In this document: piece by piece, positions 1-12,163 of the stretch
Layout of the letters: each line of letters starts with the position of its first letter
Numbering within the stretch: position 1 is the first letter of the stretch
Origin: Chamaecyparis obtusa
Lineage: Eukaryota; Streptophyta; Pinopsida; Cupressales; Cupressaceae
Length of the DNA stretch: 64,000 nt
Assembly: GCA_027943335.1 (NCBI GenBank)
Contig: BSBK01002085.1
Span: forward strand, 664,501 to 728,500
Reading direction: 5' to 3'
The notes under the pieces: generated by a model
The model's database searches: none
Seen by the model: only the letters and a program-made list of their open reading frames with translations
What the model was told of the DNA's origin: nothing
Translations under genes and position numbers: made by a program

Positions 1-2349
1 TTCTTGTTCGTCATAGGCTTTTATGGTGATCTTCTTTCGAGGATCAATAGCCATCTCTGAGAATCCCAACTATGTGATTAAGCTGTAAGAACAAATGTTG
101 AGGCCTGCGCCCCCATCTATCAACACACATTTGAATCGATGGTTCTGGATCAAGACTTCTATGTGCAAGGGCTGATTATGTGGGTGACTTAGGGAGTTGT
201 CATCTTCCTCTGAAAATGAGATATATTGCGGAGATGTTAGATGACCAACCATAGTCTGGAACCTATCTAGATCTAGATCATCAGGAACATTAGAGCTGAG
301 CAAAGCTTTGTCTAGGATATCTCTGTGAGCTGGAGATATTCGAAGTAACTCAAACATAGAGATTTTGGCATTGGTATGCTGGAGTTGTTGGACGATGCTG
401 TAAGATGTAGGTCTTGTATCCTTTGGATTGGAAGATTTCGAGGCAACCTTCTATTTAGAAGCAGATGTGAGATTGAAAGGTATCTTAGGGACATTAGATG
501 AACTTGGTGTTTGTCCTTTCAGATGAGCCTGAGCTTGTGATCTGGTAACCGCATTAGCCAAGGAATGATTTCTATCTCTTCATACAATCATGATGACATT
601 GCAGCTCTCAGAGAGATATGGTTCAACCATATTGATGACAGCATTGTTTCCAGGGTAGGCATAGTTGACTTTTGCCCCCATGTTAGGCTGAGAAGTGGAA
701 ACTCCTTTTCCATGTTGTGGAAATGGTTTTGTAAATGTTGTGTGATCATTATTGCTGGTAGGATTATTGATCATGATGTCCCCTTGATCTATCAAGTCTT
801 GAATGGTATGCTTCAAGTGGAAGCATCCATTAGTTCTATGGCCTTTAGTCCGATGGAAAGCACAGAATGCATTATCTTTCCACCAATATGGTTTTGGATC
901 CAGATCAGGGTTTTAGATTGGTGGTAAAGAGATGATGTTATCAGCTATTAGGGTTCTCAGGGAAGATTCCAAAGATTCTCCCAGGGGAGTAAACTTTCAT
1001 TTATTATCCCATCATTTGAATGGCTTCTTTGGAGATGGTTCAGTAGATTTTTGCTCTGACGCTTGAATGGCTTTGGTGCCAAGGGTAAGATTGTAGGCTG
1101 GTGCCTTTGATGGGGTGCGGATAGTGTCAACAACACCATCAGTGACGATACCTTTGTTCTTGTTCCAGTTTTTGTTTTTATCTTTAGAGCTAGATCCAGA
1201 TTCAGACTTGTCCTTTTGAAGTGTGATTTCTCCTTTCTTGACAAGTACTTTTTCAATCTTGATTGCATTATCCACCATTTTATCAAAAGATACATGATCT
1301 TGCATTTGTAATGGATAATTGAGCTCTAGAACAAGGTTATTGATAAAGATTTCAAGTTTCTCTATTTCAAGAATTTGTCTAGCATATAGAGAGAACTTCT
1401 TTCTCCACCTCTTGAGGAAAGTTAGGAATGATTCCCCTGGATATTGCTTGAGGTTACAGATATCGATCATGGTGACCAGATGTTGAATATTGTAAGAATA
1501 TTGTTGATAAAACAATTTAATCAATTCCTCAAAAGTTTTGATCGTAGAAGGTAATCTTGAAAACCACTGAATGGATGCTCCTCCCAAGGATCTAGGAAAA
1601 AGATGCATTAGATAAGTCGGTTCATGCATGAATTCCATGGATTGCGTATAGAACTCTCTGACATGATCTTGAGGATTAGAGTGTCCGTCATATTTGTCAT
1701 ACTTTGGTATCTCCTCTCTTTTTGGGAATGGTGGCATATACAAGTTTTTGTCAAACGAGAAAGGACATAGGGCCTCCATGGAGAACTCCTTGGGTTCCTT
1801 CTCCTTCTTAAGATTGTTAAATTTGACTTGTATAGCATGCATCTATTTTGTCATAGCTATGAGTGGAGTTTCTTCCTCATGTGTGATTATATCATCAACG
1901 TTAAAGTTGGGAGGAAGCTTAGCCCCTTCCTGGGCTAATTGTAAAAAGTATGCCTATCTATCCACTTTCAAGAAATGCCTCATCATTCTCTAGAATTCAT
2001 CGTCATTCTGACATCAATGGATTTCAGAGGGGGTAGGTTCTTGGTTGGCATTATGTTGAGAATGGTGTCCTTAGGACCCTCCTCCTAGAGAACCGTGGTT
2101 TGTCCCTGCTTGAGACATGATAGGAGTTTTTGGGCTCCCTAGAATAGATTGAGGAGGAGTTTGTTGATTACCTCTGTGAGTTGGTAAAGGAGGTATGTAA
2201 CCAATTTTCAATCGAAAGTTACCAAGACCGTCGTCTTCGTAGATACCTGACTTGATGAGTTGTTCAAGAGTTGGACCTGGGGTATTGGTCAAAAATAAGT
2301 TCTGAGATGTTTCTTTTGATTTCTTGTGTGAAGAAGCTCTGGTCTCCAC
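1..2349 (-). pseudogene. Gag-protease region of Tat/Ogre-like element, degraded
   Basis: The reading frame appears to start at MVETRASSHK near 2349 and stays in one minus-strand frame to the left edge, broken by several stop codons (for example at 2071 and 70-72). The segment 1842-1012 is a retrotransposon gag domain: PKYDKYDGHSNPQDHV followed by ASIQWFSRLPSTIKTFEEL and QYPGESFLTFLKRWRKKF, then a lysine/serine-rich tail that may bind nucleic acid. The segment 357-70 carries the aspartic protease core LIDGGAGLNIC. After an in-frame TAG at 70-72 the frame goes on with LGFSEMAIDPRKKITIKAYD. Gag would form the particle and the protease would process it. The stops make the copy non-functional. Reverse transcriptase and integrase, if present, lie outside the window. 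Confidence 0.78.
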
Positions 2350-5250
2350 CATTAACTTTGAATGAAACAGAAGAAAAGGACGAAGACAACTGAAGAACAA
2401 TTTGATTCGAGAAAATCGGATGGCGCAACCTTGTCAAGATTATGATAGTTTTGAAGATCTAATGAGATGTGGGTGAATGAAACTATGCCCTGGATGTATG
2501 GGATAGATCACCCAAAAGATAGCGGACACGAGTTCTCAACACTTAGTCTATTTTTGAAGATTGATTGAAGATTGATAGTTATGACAAGGTTTTGACACGA
2601 GATAAAAAAGACTCAAATTGATCAAACAGAAGACTAGATCAGATTCAAAAGATCAAACTCGGAAAATGGTAGAATGCTCAATAGCTACTGCTCTGTTCCT
2701 GACACAATGATATTTTTGACAGATTCTGGAACTAGGCTGGAAACATTGGATATCTTGCAATTTGACAATTTCTGACAACTCTCTCAATTTTTTTCAAATG
2801 ACACTCTGCAGACTCGTACGACACTGGGTAGCCTATGAAATGATAGTTGCTAAACTCGTACGACAGTTGGGTAGCAATGAAATGACAGTTGTTAAACTCG
2901 TACAACTTTTGACTTCTTGAAATGACTTTTGACTCCAGAAAGATTTTACATCAATTTTTGCAAAATTTAAGGTTTTTAGTTCTGGATTTTTTGCAAATTG
3001 TACTGTCCAGATTTTGAAGGTTATACCAGATTTGATCATTTTTAATAGCCAAGTAGATAAACAAACACGCAAAACAGTAAGTAAGTGATTCCAAGCACGT
3101 CTGAAAACAATGAACAAGGGCAAAAGCAACCTTGCGCATGAACAATCAAGTGACCAAATTGTGCTAATCCCTGAGAGTACTAATTGTGTATGTTCTGAAA
3201 AGTTTTGCAATAACACACATATACCTAAAAGTGAAAAATTGGCCTCTCTAGGGTTTTTAGTAATGGTTTGACTCTGCAACTTTTATGATTCAAAGGGGTG
3301 AACTCCAATCCCAGCGCACCAGGGTTTTGACACAGTCCGAGAACTTAATCTTCAAGAGCTGCTAGGGAGATTTGACAACCCAACAATGAACCATACCTGT
3401 GGAGATTTCTTCCACAAGGACATTTATATAGCGGCTGTCACTACCATGGCGAAAATGGCTATTACCGCTCGAGGTTTCATCAACGCAGTTTGCCCTGTAA
3501 AGGGATTGTCCGCTATGGTTAACCCTCTCTAAAGGTGACTCACAAATTTATACCACAAGGGGACTTGGCTCCAGATTCAAGGTTTTGACACCTCTTCACT
3601 TTTAACCCAAACAAAGCAAGCAGATTAATCTGACATGCTAAAACAAAGTTTTGTTCCACCAAGGTCTGTGATATCAACTCCACGTGATCTATCAACCTCT
3701 CCGGGGAGAGAATGTATCAATCAATAAGAGAAGACACACTAACCAATTTTGATTCACCAAAGCTCGTGATATCAACCCCACGTGATCTATCAACCTCTCC
3801 GGAGAGAGAATGTGTTGATCAATAAGAGAAGACACACTAACCAAGCTGAATGTGAAAAAAAACTAATTATCCTCCCTACCTACAAGGATTCTATCGTCAA
3901 GAAAGATTTCTCTAGGAATCCAATCTCTCAAGAATCATGAATAGTGTTCATAGGGCCTAATTACTATGTGAGCACAGATATATTCCCGAAAGGAAATCTA
4001 CCAAAAGCATCCAAAAAGTAGAAAGAGGAACACTTAACGCTTAAAGCAAATATGAGATGAGTCTACAAGGTGGAACACTTAACACCTCACACAAGCTGAA
4101 AACAAGTCCACAACTTAGAAAACAAGTGAGTTCCTAAAAGCACAAAAGGGTTGCCAAGTGGAACACTTAATGCTTCTGTCTTGTTGACCCCTCCCCTTTA
4201 TGGCACTGAGATTGCAACCACGGGGTGGAAATGAGGGGCCGGCAGATTAGCGAGTCCAATAACCCAAGATAAAAATCAAGATCAATCACACGTATTCTAA
4301 GACTACTTAATGAATCCTTAAGGGATCACAACCTAGTATCAAATTATGCAAGTGTGTAGAAATAGATCAAAAGCATGAAAAGATGCACACAAGCTTGACA
4401 CATAAGAGATTTATTTTAAGTCCAAATTGAAATATTTTCAGAACAAGGAGAATACCTCATGATCCTCGCAACGCGCTTAGTAGATTCTACCTGATTTTTA
4501 ACAATTTTTGTTGAGCTTTTCCATGCAAGCAAGTGACGAACTCTCCAATAAGCAAACAAGCAAACAAGATATGCAAAATATATTCAACTTATGAAAACCA
4601 TAGGGTTAGCTCTAAAAATCAATTATTAGGAGCAATAATAATCATAAATTAATCCAAATGACAACTCATATCATGCATTGAATCATATGAAAAATAAGTG
4701 CATACCCATCATAAAATTTTAATTTTTTTGCACTACATTTGACCTAGTCAACAAGATCTAATTTTTTTGATATAATTTTGGCCACAAAAATAAAAATTCA
4801 GAATAGAGATCCCTACTAAAAAATAGAGAGCTTTCCAAAAATGAAAATTTTTTAGAAAAATCTCTTCATTTGTGCCCTAGAGACCCGTTTTATTAAAATA
4901 GACCAATTTTTGCAAATTGACTATTTGAGCTATTAAATTGCATCCAAATTTAAAACACAAATGATAGAACCCCTGTAGAATTTGAAGAGCTTTCTGAAAA
5001 TGTAAAAATTTTAGAAAAATATGCTGATTTGCGTCAGATATTAATTTTTTATAAAAAAAAAAAAAATTATTAAAAATTCAAAATAATTCAAAAAAATTTA
5101 AATTTTTTTTCAAAGCTTCTTTGATATGTCTCCAATCTACAAAAACAATTTTAGACCAAAAATCCAAGCCGTTTGGGAGATAAAATTAAATCTTTGAAAC
5201 TTTAGGGTTTTAGCTCCAAGAATCAAAATCAGCATGCAAAGGTAGGTTGC
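2350..5250 (-). other. Long leader between LTR and gag, no recognised gene
   Basis: About 2.9 kb separate the primer site from gag on the minus strand. No recognisable protein is encoded; the longest open stretch (3279-2833) has no family hallmarks. Ogre-type elements often have an extra ORF upstream of gag, and this may be its decayed remnant, but that is inference. The stretch holds two neighbouring CTCGTACGAC motifs (2810-2905), a two-unit direct repeat (3657-3845), three GTGGAACACTTAA-like motifs (about 4027, 4072 and 4160) and very A/T-rich DNA at 4680-5110. Confidence 0.5.
3657..3845. repeat. Two-unit tandem repeat, about 98 bp
   Basis: The units start at 3657 and 3755 with CACCAA. Both contain GTGATATCAAC, CACGTGATCTATCAACCTC, TCCGG and AATAAGAGAAGACACACTAA, with scattered substitutions. 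The repeat lies in the retroelement leader. Confidence 0.8.
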
Positions 5251-5266
5251 CCCACAGTGGGCACCA
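5251..5266 (-). other. Primer binding site of the Tat/Ogre-like element
   Basis: Read on the minus strand, TGGTGCCCACTGTGGG starts four bases after the LTR end (5271). It begins with TGG as expected for pairing with a tRNA CCA end. Ogre elements are described as using tRNA-Arg. I could not confirm which tRNA matches here. Confidence 0.6.
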
Positions 5267-5270
5267 GAAA

Positions 5271-6565
5271 TGTGTGTATGAAAATTGTACCTGATCTGTA
5301 GACACAACACTCAGTAAAATATTAGAGGTTAGTGATAATCAAAATCGTGCAAAATTGAAAACTATCTAACCAAGCGATTTACTGCCTTCTAATAGGTGCG
5401 AGATTAATGTTCTCAGATTGTAATCGAGATCAGTGACCTAGACGACACCCAAATGAAGGATTTGAATGCAATTGATCTAGATATGAGATTGAATGCAATT
5501 AGGCTATTTTTTTGATATTTTCTATGCAATAAGAATGATAAACTGATATGCTATGAATGCTATTGAAAACTGATATGAAATGAATGCTAAATGATCTAAC
5601 AATGAAGATTCTAACAATGATATGAAAACTATGAAATTCTATGCTAAGATATAAAAACTATGCAATTGAAATTGATCTCACAAAGCTTTGAATTCGCAAG
5701 CGGATTCTTTCAAGCTCCAATTGTGCAAATTCTCCAAATCTGATATGCTATGATTCCTGTAGAGTAAGTTTGCAATTTGCGAGATGATTGAGAGATGAGT
5801 TGAGAGATGAATTATGAAGAGTTGAGCATTGTTTTTATAGAAATCCAAGGCTTTGGAGGTGCATGAAAAAAAGCCATAAATCACTCAAATAACTCAAGTT
5901 GATTTTTGAGTTATCTGATAATAAAGATAATTAACTCACAAAAACATGCAAAAGCTAAGCTTTAACTCAAAATAGAGTTTAGCTTTAATTGATAATTGAT
6001 AGTTGTCTGCTTTTATGATTTTGCATGTTTTATTTATGAATTAATTTAATAATAAAGTGATTTATTTCCAACTTAACTGCTTTTAAAAATAAAATAATTG
6101 ATTTATGGGTTAATCAATTATTTAATCAAACTTTTATTAAAAACTATATTATTAAATAATGACAACTTGCTTTAATTAATTAAATAAAAATTTAATCAAT
6201 TATTCATATGATATTAGATTTATTGTCAAAATTAAATAATACAATTAATAATAGATAGAATTAAATTTAATTACACAATTAAGTGGCAAATATTAAATCT
6301 AATTAATTAAATATGAAAATATTCAATTAATCAAACTTAGGATAAATGTGATTTATCGCCAAATAATCATTAAATTAAAGATAATTAAGATAATTATGAT
6401 GATTAGGAATATTACTAGGAATATTCCCCGATGCAGAATTTAAGATAATCAATTATGATTTGATGATGTTTAGATGTGCCTTAGGTTAGGACTTTGATGT
6501 CGATTTCATTCGATTTGTAGATGTAGGAGATTAATGAACTTATAGCCCATTTTTGGGGTATTACA
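5271..6565 (-). mobile_element. 5' LTR of Tat/Ogre-like element (1295 bp)
   Basis: On the minus strand the LTR starts TGTAATACCCC (6565) and ends CATACACACA (5271), with TG...CA termini and a primer site just beyond. The interior is very AT-rich. The partner LTR is outside the window, so age cannot be estimated from LTR divergence. Confidence 0.75.
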
Positions 6566-8327
6566 AGATCTTCTCAGAGATTCGTCACAATAGAGCAATA
6601 TGATACTAGCAAACACCAAATTAAAAGGTCGTAGACTTGAAATCATCAAACAAACAATCAGCTCTTTGAAATAAAGAATGAGCAAATCACACGTTCATAA
6701 TTTTTGCGTAGACAGCAGAAAAATCACATCGTGAATGAAGCACCAATTGTATATCTTGTATTAATGATTAAGTCCCCTTCATTACATTGTTCTATTACAA
6801 TTTATAAAGCTCTGCTCTTATTTTCGCAGCTAGGGTTTGGCTGTAACTAAAACTTGAAAATAAAACTAAACTAGAGCTTTGCATTAAATAAAATACTTCT
6901 AATAAAGCTTAGCTAAACTATCCTAGCATGGAATTAAACCTCATGCATTACAAAGATTTGCATAAATCAAGCATCAAATATCTCAAAAATGGGGCCAAAA
7001 CTACTGCATGCACTTGATGATCTTCCTGTTTGTACCCTTGATTATCGGCCTTAGCTGCTCTATGTGGTCCTGACTGAAAGAGATCCCACAATCATGCCCA
7101 AACGAACCAAAGAAAGAAGCCTAGATGACTGAGGAGTGATCCTTGAGAAAACTAGAGTTAACTCCCAGATGTGCCAAAAAATGCCCAAAACCCGACACTT
7201 GGTTCAAAAAATTCATCACCCAAAATTGGCTAAGTGTTGTCCTTATCTCTACTACTTTGGACTTGTTGGAGTTGTCGGGGTTGTCGAACTTCTTGGTGAC
7301 CGAAAAATCCCTATGGCCGAAATGCCCAAAAAGGCTGAAATGTCAAAAAAATAGGAAGACAAAATTTTCTAAGAAAATTTTTTTCCTCGAAAAATGTTTT
7401 TCCTCCGAAATGTTGAAAAGGCCGAAATGTCGACAAGGCCAAAAAGGCCGAAATGCCAACAAGGCCGAAAAGGCCAAAATGTCGAAAAGGCCAAAATGCC
7501 GAAAAAATAGGAAGACAATTTTCTAAGTCCAAAAATTTTTCCTCCAAAAATGTTTTTCCTCTGAAATGCCGAAAAGGCCGAAATTTTGAAATAATAGGAA
7601 GAAAATTTTCTAAGTCCAAAACTTTTTCCGAATTTTTTAAAAAAAAATTTTAAAAAATGGCTAAGTCCACAACATTTTTCGGCCTTTCGGGGTTGTGAGG
7701 AATTTCAGCATTTTGGCCTTTCCAATCTTTGAAACTCTGAAAAACTTGAACTCTGAACTTTTTGAACTTTGAACTTTGAACTTCAGACCTTGAACTTTTG
7801 AACCTCAAACTTTGAACTTCAAACCTCAAACTTTAAACTTCAGAACTCAAACTTTGAACCTTGGGCAACTTCATGGCATCCAAATTTTGTGTTGTCATTT
7901 CATAACATCTTCATACAACTGTAATTCAATCCCGTTGAAGAATTCCTCTTAACTCATCAGTTCCTAACATGCCACATTGAGATTCTCAGTTCTACAACCA
8001 CAAAGGATGCTTTGTCAGTAATCTTTATTGAAAACATGAAATTAAACTAGAGCAACTAAGTCTATAGGAAAGAAAAAAAAACTAACTCAAAGAAACACAC
8101 AAAAAGAAAAGACACCAAAAAAAATCAAAGAAAAGAAAAGGGAAAAAACCAAAAGTTGACTCAATTGACATCCAACTATCGGGAGCACACGGGCCCACAA
8201 TCTAACTCACTGGGTGCCTAATCAAATTAACCATAAGGGTCCCTCAAAGAAACTAAAAGCGAAAAAAAAAGGGGGTCCCCATTTGGCTAAGTGGCCAAAA
8301 TGGGGCGTGTGTTGTGGAACCACAACA
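6566..8327 (-). mobile_element. 3' LTR of the gag-only element, truncated by nested insertion
   Basis: This stretch matches 12751-14495 almost base for base, with scattered substitutions and small indels. It ends CCACAACA at 8327, where the two copies diverge. The remaining distal part (equivalent to 12164-12750) must lie left of the Tat/Ogre insertion, outside the window. Confidence 0.85.
7310..7620. repeat. Degenerate short tandem repeats (GGCCGAAATGCCGAAAA type) inside LTR
   Basis: Many variants of AAGGCCGAAATGC(C)GA follow one another, alternating with TTTTTCCTCCGAAATG blocks. The sister LTR shows the same array at 13485-13800. Just downstream (7735-7865 and 13915-14035) lies a second array of GAACTTTGAACTTC-like units. 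These are length-variable LTR repeats, not coding sequence. Confidence 0.75.
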
Positions 8328-9515
8328 AATAGCCCCGAAAAAAGGAGAAATGACCAAGGCATTTCTTTACCAGCAAACTTTATCTAAAAAAAAATCTTGC
8401 AATAAACTGAACACAAGCACCATTCATGAAAATATTCTTTCACCAACTTTTCAAAATTGAAGTCCTTTGTTGTTTCATCCAGTGAGTGCATCTGTGTGTT
8501 CATTCCTTCAACATTTTGGATGAAGGTTTCATGGGTGAGAAACACTTAGAGCCAATCTTTGCTTACTATCATAAACTTCCACAATCTCATTCTAACCTTG
8601 CTCTACTGCCAGTTAGGCATTCATAGCTCCGGTAGAGGTTGCTAAAATCACCCTTCTCTATCTTCTGACAAGATATAAGATTCTTTTATTATTTGGAGGG
8701 CTCCTTTAGAGTCAACATAATTTTCATGGAAGGTGACTTTTCTTGAGCCATTGTACTCTGAATATTGTTGCTTTTTCAATTGTCTTCAATTTAGCATCTA
8801 AGGTAGCGCTTAGGCTATGCCACCTTAGTACTTTCATTCCTGATTTTTTCCTTTTCTTTTTCCCCTTTTTTTTGGGGGGGGAACCAAGGCAGCGATTAGG
8901 CTATGTCACCCAAGTATTTGAACTTTTCTTTTTTTTGTTGACCTTGTCTTTATGCGTTCCTCCTTTTGATTTTGTCTCTTCAAGTCAAGATGTAGATGGA
9001 GAAGGGTTTTGAGATCTGAGGTCACCCATTACAATAGGCTCCAATCAACTCCAAGTGACACTTACCCAAGAAACCAACAACTACAGTATCATGTTTAAAG
9101 TGTGTAATGTGTTGAGGATGATCGACTTTGAATGTCAACTTGAATGCCAGTGAAAGGTATCACCATCCATGATCCATGTATACAATTTCTTGCAAGATGA
9201 ATTCCTTTAAAAATTTTGACTAAGAAATACCTCTGCCTCCTATCAAAGACCATGTGGGGTGGACTACTTGTCAGGAAAAAGCCTTGACAAAAACTCTCTT
9301 TTCCCCAAACTGACAAACAAAAAGAAAAAACACTCAAGCAACAAGGATCGAAATTGACCCACTAACAAAACAACACTTAACCACTAAAACACAAAGGAAA
9401 CTAACACATACCTAATTACAACTAAAGTTAAATTATATACAAAAAACTTAGAACAACAAGCATATGAGTTTCTTATTAACTGATTTTTCTTTCCATGCAA
9501 TAGCAACAATGCACC
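8328..9515 (-). other. 3' non-coding part of the gag-only element interior
   Basis: This lies between the end of the degraded ORF (9516) and the 3' LTR. No recognisable protein was found. Immediately before the LTR on the minus strand is TTTTTTCGGGGCTATT, a weak polypurine-tract candidate. A pyrimidine/G-rich stretch (8845-8885) includes TTTTTTTTGGGGGGGGG. Confidence 0.4.
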
Positions 9516-12160
9516 CTACATAGTTCTAAGGAATGCAAACTCATCTTTGTACTCAGAAAAATAAGATTTAGACAATTCATGTTCAAATTCTGGGTACAAA
9601 TCACATAAAATCAAAAGTTGTGGCAACTCTCCATAATCATGATTAATCCACAAACAAGTTTTTTCACCTTTATCATATTCAAACTGAAAATCATCAAAAA
9701 GCAAGGGATAATGGATAGATACAACCTGGTTTAGTGGGTTCCTAGCCATGGGCATATACTCACTCAATGTGATTTCTTCTTCTGGAGGTCTTATCTCATG
9801 GTACACCAATCCATCCTCCTAAAGTGCGTGCACACCATTAGAAAACATATTCATCTGTGATATATTATACCTCTCATTACAACAAGGTTCAAAATGCAAA
9901 TCATCCAAATTGTGATGCCTGTTATAGTTATCATTAGTCGTAAATAATAAATCATCACATTTGACCTCATTAGGACTAAGAATTTCACTCAGAAGCATGT
10001 CTTCAAAATTGCAAGAATTGTTAGAATCAACATTCAAATTATTTTCTCGCTCATGCCTCAAAGAGACATGTTCAAAGTTGTACTTACCTTCTAAGGCGAT
10101 CTCCCAAGCTAACAAGAATTCAAGACAACTTACCTCTGAATGTATCTCAAACGGATGAATCCTACATGAATTGGCTATTACAAGGTTTGATATATGCATG
10201 GAATACCCATAAATGGACATTTCTTTACTCAAACATGATACCAAATCAAGAACCTTGTCTACCTCCCCTGATGAGAAAAACTGAGAGTCATCTTGTTTGT
10301 TGTTTTGTAAATGTTGAGATTCCTCTACCTCAAGGAACAATTTTTCATCTTCATCATCTTCCTTTTCATGATCATCCTCTTGAACTTCTTATATCTCTTT
10401 TACTTGGGCTCCATCATGATTAGCATTCAAAAAGGGTAGCGCATCATCACTTATGATTTCATGGGAAGAGACCTTTCCACTTTCATCTTTCATGAAGATG
10501 TCTATGAAAATATTTATGATTTCACTCTCCTCATCATTGGGAATTTTCTCACCCTCATTTTCTTGGATGTCAATCACTTTATCTTTCTCATTAGGAAAAT
10601 CCATATCTTCCAAAGTCTCATGAATTTGATCATGTTCTTCTTCTTCTTCCTTTGATTGACTATCCCAATGATCTGCTATAGGAATTAATACCTCTTCAAT
10701 AGTCATCTTTCCCTTCAAATAGAAGTCCATCTTTCCAAGGAAAATAGGGCAGTCCATCTCACAATGCTGATCCATGAGGTGTATTCTACATCCTTCCATC
10801 CATGAAAAATCTAATAATGACATAGGAATACCCAATTCTTGGAACTTCTCATCCAGTCTACTTTGTTCAAGTGGAATATCTACCCAACAATGATTATCTG
10901 TGTCTTTATCATGTGAATCTTTTTCAGCATCAAAAGTAACATCAGGATTACCTTGTAAAGATGACAAATATTTTGTACTTATTTCTCTTTATGGCAATAA
11001 TTCTGGGGTAGCATTGAATATCTCTCATCCTCTTGGATTTTTTCATCATTTCTTGTTATCCCATGACTGATTTTTGTCAAAAAATCACTTGGTGACTTGC
11101 ATTCTAAATTACAATTAGCATTTAGGATCATTTCACTTTCATTATTGCACAACTTATCACGCTCATATAACTGACCAACAAGCTCTCCATTTGAAGTATC
11201 ATCATGTTTTGGTGGATTGAGCAATGGAGTATAGTAAGAATATGACAAGATCTCTATAGGAGAATCATTGGGCAGCAAAATATTTGTGTCCAAAGTTGTA
11301 TCATGGGAATTTTGACACCAAATATAATCTCAAAAGTGATTGATCTGATTCTTTTGATTAGCTAATTGCATCATATGGATAGAAGGCATGTTGTAATTGG
11401 TTGAATGAGATGATTGTAGCTGATTTGATGTATTCACCAGGTCGACATAGAGCTGTAATGATTGACAACATTCAATCAATTGCATATTGAAACTTCCATC
11501 AGGACCATTTGTACCATTTGTAACATCACATCCACATCGTGCCAAGAAAAGAGCCTTGTTGAATGCATCATGCAAGGTAGTAACCTCACCAAAAGATTTG
11601 ATTGTGCGTGCAAATGAGACATCCAAACACCATAAATAATGCTCTTTTAACATTGAATCATGCACCATCCTTTCCAAATCTTAAACCCTTTGATACATGA
11701 GAAGAAATCGATGATTAAATTGGGCAATAGACTCTTGAGGTGTCCTTCTTACAACAGCAAAATAAAATAGTGAATCTTGTGAACTCTCATTGGGATCAAA
11801 TTGAATTAAGAATAAATCCTTTAATTCAATCTATGAGCAAATAGAATTGGATGGGAGTCTCTCATACCATCGAAGTGCTACACCTTGAAATGTCTTGACA
11901 AATAAATTGCAACCAACATCTTCATGTTCAATTTTGAGAAAAAGCATTAGATCCTTGCAAGTCCTTACATGATTTGTAGCACTTTGTCCATTATTCGAAA
12001 AGAATAAAGGAAGCCTATTATGTGCATGTAGAGGAATCTCATGGAGACCTCCCGATATACACAACAGACTATCCATTGAAGCTAGATTTTTCTGACATCC
12101 AACTTGTTTAGTGTGATTATAACTTGAAAAACCTTTTGGTTCATGCCCTCCTAGCGCCAC
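9516..12160 (-). pseudogene. Gag-like protein with acidic C-terminal region, degraded
   Basis: One frame runs from 12160 to about 10979 and another from 10967 to 9516, implying a frameshift near 10970. In-frame stops occur at 11831, about 11690, 11330 and elsewhere. The gag-like core is near the N-terminus: GCNLFVKTFQGVALRWYERL, then DLFLIQFDPNESS and TPQESIAQFNHRFLLMY after the first stop. The remainder, roughly 600 codons, is acidic (a run of glutamates near 10640) and matches no family I know. There is no aspartic protease triad and no CCHC knuckle that I can see. The product would presumably be a structural protein for co-packaging with a helper element; this is inferred from structure. 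Confidence 0.6.
12146..12159 (-). other. Primer binding site candidate of the gag-only element
   Basis: On the minus strand the LTR end ...CTCAACA (12164) is followed by AAAG and TGGCGCTAGGAGGG. The spacing and the TGG start fit a tRNA primer site. The tRNA was not identified. Confidence 0.55.
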
Positions 12161-12163
12161 TTT

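Larger units (their letters stand above)
1..6565 (-). mobile_element. Tat/Ogre-like Ty3/gypsy retrotransposon, 5' part, cut by window start
   Basis: The order on the minus strand is LTR (6565 to 5271), primer binding site, a leader of about 2.9 kb, then gag and protease running off the left edge. The clade call rests on the aspartic protease signature LIDGGAGLNIC, the DGG/DNG type with downstream ITIKAYDE that is usual in plant Tat/Ogre elements, and on the unusually long leader. The right end abuts position 6566, which corresponds to position 12751 inside an intact LTR copy (12164-14495), so this element is inserted in that LTR and is younger than it. The target duplication cannot be checked because the other end is outside the window. 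Confidence 0.8.

Noticed and set aside
565..927. Plus-strand open frame
   Set aside because: It is antisense to the gag-protease frame on the minus strand and has no family features.
7136..7653. Basic open frames in both strands rich in lysine or phenylalanine
   Set aside because: They are translations of the GGCCGAAATG repeat array inside an LTR, not proteins.
8328..9515. Possible polymerase remnants in the gag-only element
   Set aside because: No YxDD, DDE or RNase H motif was found in any frame.
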